Part shown: in pieces, positions 47,629 to 58,352 of the stretch | Layout: each line of letters opens with the position of its first letter | Position numbering within the stretch: position 1 is the first letter of the stretch | From: Phoronis australis | Lineage: Eukaryota > Phoronida > Phoronidae | Assembly (NCBI GenBank): GCA_002633005.1 | Contig: NMRA01000674.1 | Span: forward strand, 126,001 to 190,000 | DNA length: 64,000 nt | Direction: 5' to 3' | Program-made: the position numbers and the translations under genes | The notes under the pieces: model-generated | What the model was told of the DNA's origin: nothing | Seen by the model: the letters and a program-made list of their open reading frames with translations, nothing else | Databases searched by the model: none

Positions 47629-48289
47629 GAAAACATCTTGTTTTCATTTGAAAGACTTTAGACTTGGTTTCTATAACTATTTAAAGCAGACTTCTTGCCT
47701 AAAAGTTTGTTCAAATGGTTTGTAAACTCTGCTCGTCATTTCCAAACTATGAAAATAGACAGTTTTGCAAGACAATTTTCACTAAAGTGCAAAGTTGAGG
47801 CAAGATTTTTTATTGCTCAGTCATCAAGACTAACTCTTTAACTGTATGTTCAAAACGTCACATAAGGCTACAAGGTGTTTTATGGCAGTAAGAAGGTCAC
47901 AAAAATGGCCACTAAAATTAGCCCCAAAAAGTGGTCTGTGGATTATCTCCCCTGTCTAGCATAAAACTGTTAGATTTTAATAAATGGCACAGAATTATGC
48001 ACAGTATACGTTGGTTATTTCAGCCACCAAAATATAGCTTTTGATCTATTTTGTATGTTACTCTTTTTTGTTGCTGAAAACATGCGATTTTTGAGACGGC
48101 TAATATGCCCAATTGTGCCAATTTGTGTTATCATGCTCCAGCGGCGAAATTAGAGGTCATTGAGTGCGCAAAATTTGGCATTTGGGTTTTTGTTAGGATA
48201 CCTACCCATGTACAAAAAATGAAGTTGTTTTAAATTTTGACGTATAGACTGATTTTTGAAAATCTACTGGTTTTTATATGGACTGCCTC
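47629..48289. other. Spacer between duplicated blocks
   Basis: About 660 bp with no gene or shared repeat recognised. Confidence 0.4.
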
Positions 48290-48772
48290 TTAAGTTTTAA
48301 AAGTTACTTTAAAAATACAAAGCGTTCTAAAGTATTCCTAATTCATCCAGTGGTCCATGTACTTTGTTCAACTGTGCTGTTTATGGACATGTCGTGCATT
48401 AACGGCAACAAAGGTATTTTTGAATTTATCAGCCAAAGTTTCAACCTTGTGCTAGTCAACTTTTATGCTTCATGAACTGCAAAGATTTTGTCGTTGATAA
48501 TAACCCGTTCTCTTCATACAATTCCGTTCAGTTCAACGTTCCTTTGACTTTCCTTCCCCGAACACGCCCCCCGGAAAACGCCTCCTCTCCATTAGTTATG
48601 TAACAGCATTTGTTATCGTTCTGTCGCTTTCTATAGTGTGCTTGTATCATTCCAACTTCGACACCCCCTTTCCAAACCTCAGCCACGGATTGAAGCTGCA
48701 CCTGTTTACCGTTAGAATGGTGAGAATGAAGCGCGGCTGTATTTTACGAGTGAACAATTTCCTCTATTTCAG

Positions 48773-48879
48773 TTGCAGTGGAAAGATTCCGCAGATGTGA
48801 TTTCGGTTGCAACTACCAATGCACTTTAGGGAGATTAATTGCAGATTGCCAAAATGGAGTTTGTGTTTGTGTTTGACAG
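48773..48879 (+). CDS. Exon 2b: diversified paralogue of the six-cysteine peptide exon
   Basis: Same splice frame as exon 2a: TTTCAG acceptor, 33 codons to TGA at 48874-48876, donor CAG|GTATGT after the stop. The six cysteines keep C-x3-C-x3-C-x8-C-x4-C-x-C, but 16 of 33 codons encode a different residue. The KR of copy 2a is ER here, while an R-x-x-R-like RFRR lies just before the first cysteine, so processing may be shifted. I find no second signal-peptide exon, so it would have to share exon 1 by alternative splicing, use an unseen exon in the gap, or be silent. CS-alpha-beta fold predicted from cysteine spacing only. Confidence 0.65.
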
Positions 48880-49361
48880 GTATGTATATAACTATACAAA
48901 ACCAAGTAAAATAGTTTAACTGGTTCCGGTCTGCGACCAAAGGTTTTTGAAAACTGCGATTCAATACTTGAAGGAGAATGCCACCCGATTTAATTCGTCT
49001 TTTTTGCCGTCTTAATCGGTCTATATCCACTTCGACTCTCATGCGGTCGACGTTACCTTGCCAAGAGGTGTTGCGTTAACCTGTGAGGAAGGTTAGAAAC
49101 GACGCTAGCGACGTCAGTGGTTCATATGCAGAGTGAATGACGCTATGTTGCGGTGCATCACTCCCGCTTGTCCGAAATAAGCAGCTGCGAGGAAAGCGGC
49201 TATATCGTTTTTTTACTTTCTCGAGAGTCCGAAATGCTTAGGAAGTGGCTCATGGTAGTGAAGAATGAAATGTACGCTGCAAATAGCAAGTATGATGCCG
49301 TGAAACATTTCTGGGTCTGTGACCTGCAGACGTCGACAGTGCCTGACGAATGCCGGCTTAC

Positions 49362-49500
49362 CAAATAACTCCATACGTTCCGTTTTCTGAGCTTGTTCAC
49401 GGCGCCTCTCTAGTATTTCTTCATCACTGTATTCCTGTTCGAATTGATAGCGTGTAAAACTTAACGATCCACCTGCGAAGTCGCCGGGGACTGATGTCAT
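49362..49500 (-). CDS. Minus-strand first-exon candidate, unknown protein
   Basis: ATG at 49500 opens about 46 codons ending at a strong donor G|GTAAGC (GT at 49361-49360). The segment is charged and helix-prone (YSDEEILERRREQAQKTERM) after a short glycine/serine stretch. If it is an exon, the rest of the gene lies at lower coordinates on this strand, but no following exon is recognised. The longer read-through frame to 49213 would be intron. The frame is also open in copy 1, though its start codon is lost there. Family not recognised. Confidence 0.4.
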
Positions 49501-50084
49501 CCTTAGTCGGGATTGCGAGTTGCCATTTTGGCGTTTATTACTGAGCGTTCTGTTTCAAAATGAATTATTCTCACCCTAACCAATACTTATATAAAACTGA
49601 AACAAAGTCTGCCTCATTAGATGTAGTTTGTAATGCCTTTGCAGTGTTCGTGAGTGCAAATGATTTGAGAAGCCAGCAATGAATAAATCACTGCGTTACC
49701 GGTTTTAGGTGCAATAAAATTAATTGACTGGACACCGAGGCCGTGTGAGCTCATGCTAATTTAGTGTTTGCTGGAAGAAACTGTTGTGAAACAACTCGAT
49801 TTCCATCCCAGGGCCAAGTGTGAGGGGAATCTTTATTTACATTTACATTAGTCAAATATTTATTGTCAATGTACAACTTCTGCCCTGAGGGTGCTGTGGC
49901 CAAAGCAAAACCTTAATTCGCGGCCACCGACGAGTAAGGATATTTGCAGTTTCGTGGCTAATTCACCTACATAATCAGGTGCACATTACTTTCGCTCACT
50001 AGTATAGTATTTTCTTGACTGGAAGTTTAGTTTCCACGAAACTTTGGCTGATTTATGTTCGTGATGTCTGATCAGTTTCCGAGC

Positions 50085-53000
50085 TACTGGCCAGGATAAC
50101 AAGCGGTTTGTGTTTAGAACTCAAAAAATCACAAGTCTAAACAACACAGATCTAGGTTCTCCTGTCAGTATCTCACGGAAAATACTTCGAAAATATCTCT
50201 GAACAGACCCCAAACTCCTGCTACGGACCTTATTGGCCTGCCGAACTTTGTAGGCTACGCTGTGTCCAAATACCAATAAATCCGTAAGAGCGAAATAAAA
50301 ACACGTTTTTATAAGAAATCGGTGTATGTTTAAGGGTTTTACATCGACGTTTGATGATTTATTGGTGTTAAACGATGACTTCAAGCGATAAGCTGACACC
50401 AGTAACCCGTGTTGTGAACTGCTGAACAGACTGCGTGTGAAACCGATGACGTCATTGGTTAATTTCAACACCTCCGTCTGCCGTCAGGTGTCAGGTAACG
50501 CAACCGTACGTGTCGTTATGGAGTAGAACTACTCGATCTGAATTGATACAAATTAGGTTGTTTTTTTGGGCGGCATGCTCCTTTAAACAAAAATGTCGCC
50601 CATTACCCCAACAATGTTGACAATTTGTGTTACAAAAGGTGTGCGAACATATGTAACAACATCGCAAAACAACTTAGCAAGTATACCTCATTCTTAGTTG
50701 CAAGTGGTTCGGTTTGCCAGCTCCCCACACCCCACAAGTACAATCAACCCGGTCAATCAGAGCGGTAATTCCGCGCCATTGGATCGCTGGGGTAGGAAAA
50801 AATCGCACACGCATTTAGACCATATTACGTGGCTTCAAAAATGTAAGACTATACACATACCGTATCACTGCAAACATTCTCAAAAGCACCGGCTAGGACC
50901 TACATTGTATATGACTTCTTGGTCTAACTAAGATCCTTCCAAACCTGAGACATTTCCAATACTGGGTAGGGTTCAACAACACTAGGACTTCTCTGGAAAA
51001 CCACTACTTCGCGAGATTACGCGAGATATTTTTGTGTATTTTAAATGAAAACACTCGATTTTGGCGAGATTGTTCAAGCATCGAGATATCTACTGAACTC
51101 TATCGTGGTGTGACCCCAATCAGTGTGGTGCAGAATCCAGTGGCAGCTTATCGAACAGCAAGGCGGCGACTGCATGGTAATGATGAGGATGAAGTATAAT
51201 TTGAGGCCAATGCACGGTTTCTTCCATAAAACAGACCGAAGTAGGGACATAATTACTTTCCATAAAATTTCTGATGAGTTGTGGACTTTTGAAAACACTG
51301 ATTGCCCGTTTTTCTTTTATCACTTAGTCAAATCTAGTCTGAACTGCATGTTGAATTCTCTATATGATTGAACATAAGTTGCAAATTGTTAAGGCAACGT
51401 CCCAAATTTTGGGACTAAGCCTCTACTAAATTAAAGGCTCAGTTTTCAGTTATATTAAAAGAGTTTGTTACAACGCAAAGGAGTTCGTAACAGAGATAAG
51501 GTGATAGAAAGAAATCACACGTTTGTGAGTTGTCAATGACACAGATATGTAAACATCTTAAGGATCTTAATGGATTGACTAAGTTCTCAATTAAAAGTCT
51601 CAGAGGAGTCTTAATTTGGAGAATAGATGCCCTGGGACAACAAACTGGGAATAAGTTAACCTAAGCAGTTATTGTCATTTTTTTTAAATGTCTGTTCATC
51701 ATTTTAAACGTTAGCGTTATCACAAAGAAGGGGACATTTCAGACGGCGGAGATTACCGTGGACTCATCCCGTTGAATAATTATTGTGGGTGGAAAAGTTT
51801 TAAGTTTTTGGGAAATTTCTTCGGAATTATTATCCTGACTTGGTAGTGTCGTCTTGCTCTTCTGCTGGGCAATGATGACTGACTGCTTCACGCGAAGATT
51901 TCTTAATAGCTCTTTACCGGTTTCCATAGACTATAGCCGCAAATCGCTGGACCATTAGTCAGATCAATAACTCTAACCTGACCCTTCCTTTTTTTCATTC
52001 ATAGAGGGGCTCTTGCACTTTTGTCTGTAAAAATTGACAGAGGACGACGGACTGCGTGAAACAGCCTGTCATCAATGCCAAATAGCATATTTAGTCAGGC
52101 GTAAGGCCAGGAAAGTTTTTTTTGCAGTAGCTTCCAAAGAGTTGATGATTCTCTTCTCATTTCAATATGGCCACACTGTTAATGGAAGTCTATTTTTCGA
52201 TCGAGAACTACATGTATAGCTCTGTCTAGTGCATTCAGAGTTATTCACTATGCACGTACCTCAGACTATGCAACACAAGTGTCTTTCATTTTGTGCACGA
52301 GTATGTGACTGTGGCGCTTACATGATAAGTGCTTTACGCTTGATTTTCAGGTAATTGGTTGGTCAACAGTGTGGACGACGTTTGAAATTTTGCAAGTAAA
52401 ATAAATGCATCGACGACCATTTGAAGGCAAAAATAAAAATATGTCAAAGCCACTTTCACTAGTCTCGTTATTGCTGCATTCTTCGCTCCCATGGACGTCG
52501 ATGGCTGCCAGTTTGAATTTTGATCATCTTCAAAACGCAGCTGGTTACAATATTAAAAAATCGTTGCTGCAATACTTTTGAAGTCTAAAAGACAATGTTG
52601 TGATCACCTTCTGTAAGGGCTAGCAAAGACGGAGACCTAAGAGCTGATTATATGTCAGCCATAGTGAACGACAACTGAACTGAGGGGTCACGTCTAGGCC
52701 TGAACAACTGGGCAGCAGTATCATGTAATTCATTTAATCGTCATGTTATTTTCACATCTTGATGTGAGCTAACACAGGCAGCAAATGATCCCGTAGCCGT
52801 CTGCGTTGTCCCGAAGCAGACATCACATGCGAGTACTCAGTCCAATGAACAGGGCAGGGCAATGAGAACGTATTTATACGTGGAACAGTTCATTAGTCTC
52901 GGGTTTGGATTTGGTAAGAATTCTAAGCTAGGAAATCAAATACGTGAGATAGGCTAATAGTTGAGAAATGTTTTCTATTTAATGTTAGTATTAATCGGTT

Positions 53001-53206
53001 GCAACAGATTTCGTTGAAAATAGGACTAATGTTTTTGTTTGAATGTCTGTCAATGAGTCACTCGCAGTTTAGAAAGTATCTCCTTTCTTCAAGGTGTAGT
53101 AACAATAAACCGACAAACAACAAACAAATGCATTAAAGCACTAACTATATTTTGATACTTCATGTCTCATCTTCAGGCAATAAATGGAATGAATATAAAT
53201 GTATAC
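50085..53206. other. Anonymous sequence, 3.1 kb
   Basis: Frames at 50121-50471 (-), 50698-50931 (+) and 51123-51371 (+) show no domain, and I recognised no repeat or RNA gene. This stretch is directly downstream of the duplicated peptide-gene block. Confidence 0.35.
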
Positions 53207-54430
53207 CTAGCGAAATAAACAGTGAAATGCACTTGACAGCAGGCAGCGGGGCATACAACAAGAGAAAGAGAATGTAACACATGGCAGGATGTCCACAACC
53301 CTATCGAAACAGTGAGGGTGATGTAGCCCAAATCCGTCCATTTCACCATAGCGAATGATGGTTTGGTCTACTATTTCTTCCCTAGTAAATTTTCGGCCAC
53401 GTTGGTGTACAAAATAATCTTGCATGGACCCCCTCCCCCCATGCAAGTGTATGGACAACCATTGTGAGAGAGATCATACCGTGTGCGCAATGCAACGCTG
53501 TTCACGAGAATGAGGACCAAGACTTCCATCCATATGAAATGTGAATTGGTAAACAATATTACATTTGGTCACTGGTCGTAGTCTACTACGACTGAGGTTG
53601 TTCTATATGGGAAGTTAACGCGACTCTGTATTCTGATAATAAATAAGTGTATTCAGTCTATCACCAGGTTTGACCACCATAACGTTATCCCTAACAATCT
53701 CCTTAAGCACATGTTCGTCACTCAGATGATTAATAGAGATACAGTTTTAACAATACACGTTCTTAGTGGTTGTAGTTGTAGGTTCATCCTTAACATTAGA
53801 GTCAATCCTACACGTAGATATGAAAAATCTAACGTGTTTATCAAGAAAACAATAATTATAACCATTTTAACAAGAACTTGTTTTATGTGTTGTACTTCAA
53901 CGTTGAATGCCTGCCAATCAGATGATATCTGTTGCGCCCTCTTGAGGTAACTAGTTAAAACCACTAGTTTATAGCTTTCAGGGCAATCACATTTACGATG
54001 TAAACAGTTATCAAAATCTGTACTTTTATAATGACCTGAAGTACGAAACCCATCATCAGAATAATGTACAATGACATCGAGAAAAAGCAATTCGTTCGTG
54101 AACTTTAATATAGAATGGCATCCAAGCAAGTTCTGGATGAAAACAGTTCATCACGCGAACAATATACAAAGATATTATAAACATAGCAGATATAGATGGG
54201 GATTTTGCCGCTTTCTCAGTGACCCGTTTTTCAACGTCTGGCATGTAAAATTCTGAGAATATTGGGTCTAACGGGGAATTAATACCGACGCAGATTAATT
54301 TTTTTTGTAAAAACAGTTTGCCATTTAAATACCGAAAGGGTGCTTTGGTTGTACAGTTAGTTAATAATGCACGTACAGATGGTGGGCGAAATCTCATAGC
54401 ATTCACACTTGTGAGTACTTTGGTGGGCAA
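53207..54430 (-). pseudogene. Penelope-like retroelement relic (RT C-terminal half plus GIY-YIG domain)
   Basis: Read on the minus strand. The RT region has APFRYLNGKLF, then SPLDPIFSEFYMPDVE (family: SPLGPlfa-fyM--vE). The catalytic YVDD box is replaced by YVYN (about 54163). FLDVIVHYSDDGFRTSGHYK and CPESYKLVVLTSYLKRAQQIS follow. The linker (HLSDEHVLKEIV, DNVMVVKPGD, LNTLIYYQNTES) leads to the GIY-YIG endonuclease, with KCNIVYQFTFH, QRCIAHT where QxYIGHT is usual, and RKFTREEIVDQTII. Several frameshifts and stops separate these pieces, and both active sites are damaged. The YIG motif marks it as the endonuclease-bearing Penelope type. The N-terminal RT part is not seen above 54430. Confidence 0.85.
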
Positions 54431-55279
54431 CCTAATTTTTTCTAGGTGAATAGAAAATTCACTTTTAATTCAAATTCCAAAAAGTTTTCACGCCTTAACT
54501 TCCACATTTTTAATAATGTGTTTTTGCAAGAAATATGCACATTCCTGTTACGTGGAAGCGCTTTTGTATTAAAGTGACCAATCAGAGGGCCTGGTTGTAT
54601 TGTTGTGCGTGGTAAATTAAAATGGCAGCTCCCATGGATGGTGATGCCTGTATAATTCAAGGTGTGTCAAACAGCACTAATTTGTCAACAATCAGTACTT
54701 GAAGAAGCTTAGAAAAGCATCCTGACAAAAGCTGATGGACTGTGTAGCTCTGTGGATCAGAATATATGAAAAAGAAGGATGTGTCACAAACGTTTGTGCA
54801 GAAAAAACAGCTACTTTGCCCGACTGGTTTAGTTAAAACATGTCCTGCTATACAGCTCTAGAAGACAAAGCATCAGAACAAAAGTTCAAAAGGCAAGAAA
54901 AACGCATGGCAACGTTTCAAGACACCAGCAGCAGTAGTAAAGCTGAAGTTGCTGAAAGTGACACAGATGTTACCCAAGATCTCCCAAGAAAATCAATTAG
55001 ACTTTGAAAATCTGAAACACCAAATTGACCTGAAGTTCATACATTCTTACACTTTATTGCATCATTTGCGAGCAAGAAAAAAAATGTTATGGACCACATT
55101 ACAAAAAAGAGAAAGAATGAACAACTTTATAGCCTTGAAGACAAAACACGTATGTGTTTTTGTAAGGTAAATCTTCGTGTTTTCCTAGTGTCCATTATTT
55201 TTACTAGTTGTTTTTAGCTTGTTTAGCCCCTAGACGGCCCAAGCCTTATACAATAGTGCTGTCTCAACTGGCCCAGTAG

Positions 55280-55470
55280 AGACGATGGCCATGTCACAAG
55301 TCCTCCATATGCCGGAAGCTTTTTGGCGAATTAAGCATGACACTGATTAAACCATCAAAGTCATGTTGCTATAAGTTGAGAATTACCTTTTTTGAAGCAC
55401 AATGTATACGTGAGGGATGCCTTAGGAGGCCGTTAATTTCTTCATTTGTTACCATCTTAAACAAACACTC
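55280..55470 (+). mobile_element. Family A foldback element, left-arm fragment
   Basis: Aligns with 700-890: GAGACGATGGCC, TGCCGGAAGCTTTTTGGCGAA, ATTAAACCATCAAAGTCA, CCTTAGGAGG. The copy is diverged and lacks both the terminal end and the right arm. It interrupts the coding relic around it. Confidence 0.75.
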
Positions 55471-55702
55471 CAGAAATCCAGTCTTTCAAACCGTTCGTCT
55501 TTGCCCAAGTCGAAAATTGGCCATTCTTACACTGCTTGTACCAGGGGTTAATCATATGGCGTTATACTTCGGGTCGGATTTTAAGCATTTTAAATCAAGC
55601 TTTCTGAGAAGGTTAAACGGAGTAAATGGTTGCAATGAACTGTTAAATCAATGTGCTCAAGTGGTCGTCATGCCCCGTCGTAATTCTGGGACAGGGCAAC
55701 TT

Positions 55703-55960
55703 CTTATCATTTTTCGTAAATATTATTCACTTAGGTAGCTGCAACGGTAACTGAAATAGAGCGCCGAGTGGCTGGTGTCCCCATCATAATCCAAGGATTG
55801 GGGAAGCCCCTGGCCATTTTTGAAACGGTGTGTTAATATTATTTACTTAGGTAGCTGCAACGGTAACTGAAATAGAGTGCCGAGTGGCTGGTGTCCCCAT
55901 CATAATCCTTGGATATTGGAAGCCTCTGGCGATTTTTGAAACGTTCTGTAAATATATTGA
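55703..55960 (+). repeat. Tandem repeat, ~116-bp unit, two copies plus partial
   Basis: The unit starting TATTATTCACTTAGGTAGCTGC at 55721 recurs at 55837 with few changes (GAGTGGCTGGTGTCCCCATC shared). A third unit begins after GATTTTTGAAACG but fades at about 55960. Confidence 0.9.
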
Positions 55961-56560
55961 CTAAGATATAACCATCTGATTAAAAATAATAAATTTCAAT
56001 CACTGCATTGGTACACCAGCTGACTTATTTTCAGTTGCATGATCAAATCTAAGTGTCAGATGGTCAAAAATTTTAGGCGACAGATCAGACGGCTTGTACA
56101 TCTGGTATGCTGGTTTTGGATCAATTACTGATAAATCCGTCTGAAAAAAACTGCATCCCAACACACCGATAGTTAAATGTTAAAAGTTGGCATTTTTAAG
56201 CTGGACTTAAATCGCACAGCTCAGTCCGGAGACCTGAATAAGCAAATTAAATTTAAGTATGATGACCTTGTGGCTTAAGAAGCCAAATACCGCAGCGTAT
56301 GCTATAAAATAGAAATACAATGATGAGGAAGAACTAAGAGTCCAGTTTTCAGTATCATTTTTTTAAAGTTTTGTTTGAAGTTCATCGAATCAATGCTTCT
56401 CACATGGAGATGTCATTTGTTTTTTGTTTCAAAAGTAAAGCAAGACTTTGACACTATGCTTCAGAAAGCTGTTGTGCATGACGTTATTAGGATTGCCAGT
56501 TTGCGCCCACCTAAGAAATACAAAAGTGATTTGGGGCTAGTGTCAAATGACTGACTCGCT

Positions 56561-57927
56561 GTCAAACCAATTATCACAGCCTCCAAGGAAGAACTCAGTG
56601 TTTGACCCCCATTGCATGCGGGCAAATTACCCGGACGCAGTATTATCCCCTCTCTAATTAGCCATAGTTGGCTCCTTCACGGTGGAGCTTTGCACTCAAA
56701 ATGTATGGTAGTGCCACCAGCTCTATTGCCAGTACTCAATGATGTATGCTGCGAGGTCAAATTTAACGTGTGTGAGGGGAAACTGAGTTTGTGCTGCAAT
56801 GCTGGGTGAAAATGTAAAGATCTGTGCAGTTGTAACTATGGTAACATCAGCAACACTGAATGTACTAGAATAAAAATTTGCAAAAATTAGCGACGTATCT
56901 GACGGACTAATACTGTGCCCTGACCCCCCTAACTCAAACTCCTGGATCTGTCCCACGAAATATTTCAATGCTTCTTCAATACAATGACTATAAATATTGT
57001 GGCATAGCTTTTTAGGTTTATTTGATTTGCACTAAACTGTTGCTGTTCCATACAGTAGATCGGTATAGGAAGTTTTTCTTAAGTGTGGGTGAAAAGGTAT
57101 CTCTTTATACGAAAAAGACATACAAATTGTACACAGAATAATCACTATCACAGAATTCTAACATTTTCCTGGGAATTTTGCAGTGAGTGGTATAAGCACT
57201 ACTTCCAGATTTTCCACTTCCTACACATAATATTTGTGTTTTTATACCATGTCATAGACATCTAAAGCTATTGCATGCTGGAGCTTTTGGGTTGAACTCA
57301 CTTTGTTGAATCCAATGAGACTGATATATATTTCATCGAAGCCAGAGTTATTTGGAGGCGTTACTGCGGCATTTATTCTAACCTTTCTAAAGTTCCCCCC
57401 GAAGCACTACCAATTTAGAGAGTTCTACTGATAAGAAGAGGGCAGAAGATTTAGTCTCGACTCCAGACAATGGCCCAGGTTCAAAACTTAATTTCTTATG
57501 TAACAGCCATACTGTTCAATGTGTTCGTTTCAAGCACACAAACTGGAATCCAATGAGTCCAATTTCTCTGCTTGCCTACGTAAACCATACGTTTAACAGA
57601 TGTTGAGATTTATAATGTAGTCCTAGTTAAATTACACTTGTCATGACCATGTTATTATAAGTAATCAGATTGATCTCAAACCACAGAAGTCTATTCATGG
57701 AATGCCAACTTCAATTTCATGCCGCTGAAGTTGCGCTGCGATTGCATTCGTTTGTTACAATGTTTGTTCTTTCTATGGTATTTGTCACTACAACTTTTTG
57801 CAACTCATACGAATTATAAGACTAATCCCCGAGTCGCAAGTTTTAATAATAGATTACATAGGTCATGTGCAGGAGTTGGCATTTCAGGGCTAAGACAACT
57901 GTTGACATCTACAAATGAATGAAACTA
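56561..57927. other. Anonymous sequence
   Basis: No gene recognised. Frames at 56612-56809, 56723-56968 and 57719-57922 have no domain. Confidence 0.35.
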
Positions 57928-58352
57928 TTAAGAAACTCCGTGGAACTCAAAGTTCTCCTCTTTTCGTGGCGGAGGGTAGAAAGCTCTGATGCAGGCTACT
58001 GCGCATGCTGGAATGACAACACCGACAGTCCGTCCTAAGTGACCGTGTACCCATCTTTGGAACTGTCTGTAGTCCACGGGTCCCATCCTTTTACCCAAGG
58101 GTCCATCACAGCGATCACGGTAATGACTTTTGTATTGCAGCCATGAAGTCTCAAAACATCCCGATTGATGTATACAGCTTTAAAACACCCATGCTCCACA
58201 ACACATTTTTTCGTTCTGTGTAAGCTGTCACGCTTCATTTTTCCATCAAGTTTTGCAACAACCTTGTCGACCTCTTGACAACATACCCTTTCTTCAACAA
58301 CTGGGGTTGTCTCACAGTTGCCACAGGTGCAGCTCCAAGATTTGTCAGCCAT
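57928..58352 (-). CDS. P2X7 C-terminal-like zinc-binding domain protein (one frameshift)
   Basis: ATG at 58352 opens the domain known from the cytoplasmic ballast of the P2X7 receptor and from many stand-alone invertebrate proteins. It starts SWSCTCGNCETTP, then ERVCCQEVDKVV, KKCVVEHGCFKAVYINRDVL. One base appears to be missing near 58145. After it a second frame gives WLQYKSHYRD, then VDYRQFQRWVHGHLGRT, VVIPACAVACIRAFYPP and stops at TAA (57928-57930). The cysteines and the YRQF-RW-hG-LG-IP-C-V-IR order match the family closely, and the whole is about 141 residues. No transmembrane segment is present, so it is not an ion channel. The frameshift may be a sequencing error, a recent null allele or a pseudogene. 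An acceptor-like TACTGTAG lies just upstream of the ATG. Confidence 0.8.

Larger units (their letters stand above)
48290..50084 (+). repeat. 1.8-kb duplicated block, copy 2
   Basis: Collinear with 45795-47573 and slightly longer, owing to small insertions such as CCGTGTGAGCTCATG near 49742. It contains peptide exon 2b. Exon 1 (43674) is not part of the duplicated unit. Confidence 0.95.
54780..56560 (+). pseudogene. Decayed exon series of a multicopy invertebrate protein family of unknown function (N-terminal part)
   Basis: Protein-like pieces occur in shifting plus frames: EQKFKRQEKRMATFQDTSSS near 54880-54930, SDTDVTQDLPRKSIRL to 55005, then, after the tandem repeat, LNRTAQSGDLNKQIKFKYDDLVA followed by a stop and EAKYRSVCYK (about 56205-56305). 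HDVIRIASLRPPKKYKSDLG lies near 56480-56540. The last blocks resemble the DLVAxEAKYHxxCY box of uncharacterised, often transposon-associated proteins that are numerous in invertebrate genomes; this is a memory-based resemblance. Stops break every piece. Confidence 0.4.

Noticed and set aside
53722-53950. Plus-strand frame with cysteine-rich stretch
   Set aside because: It is antisense to the Penelope-like relic.
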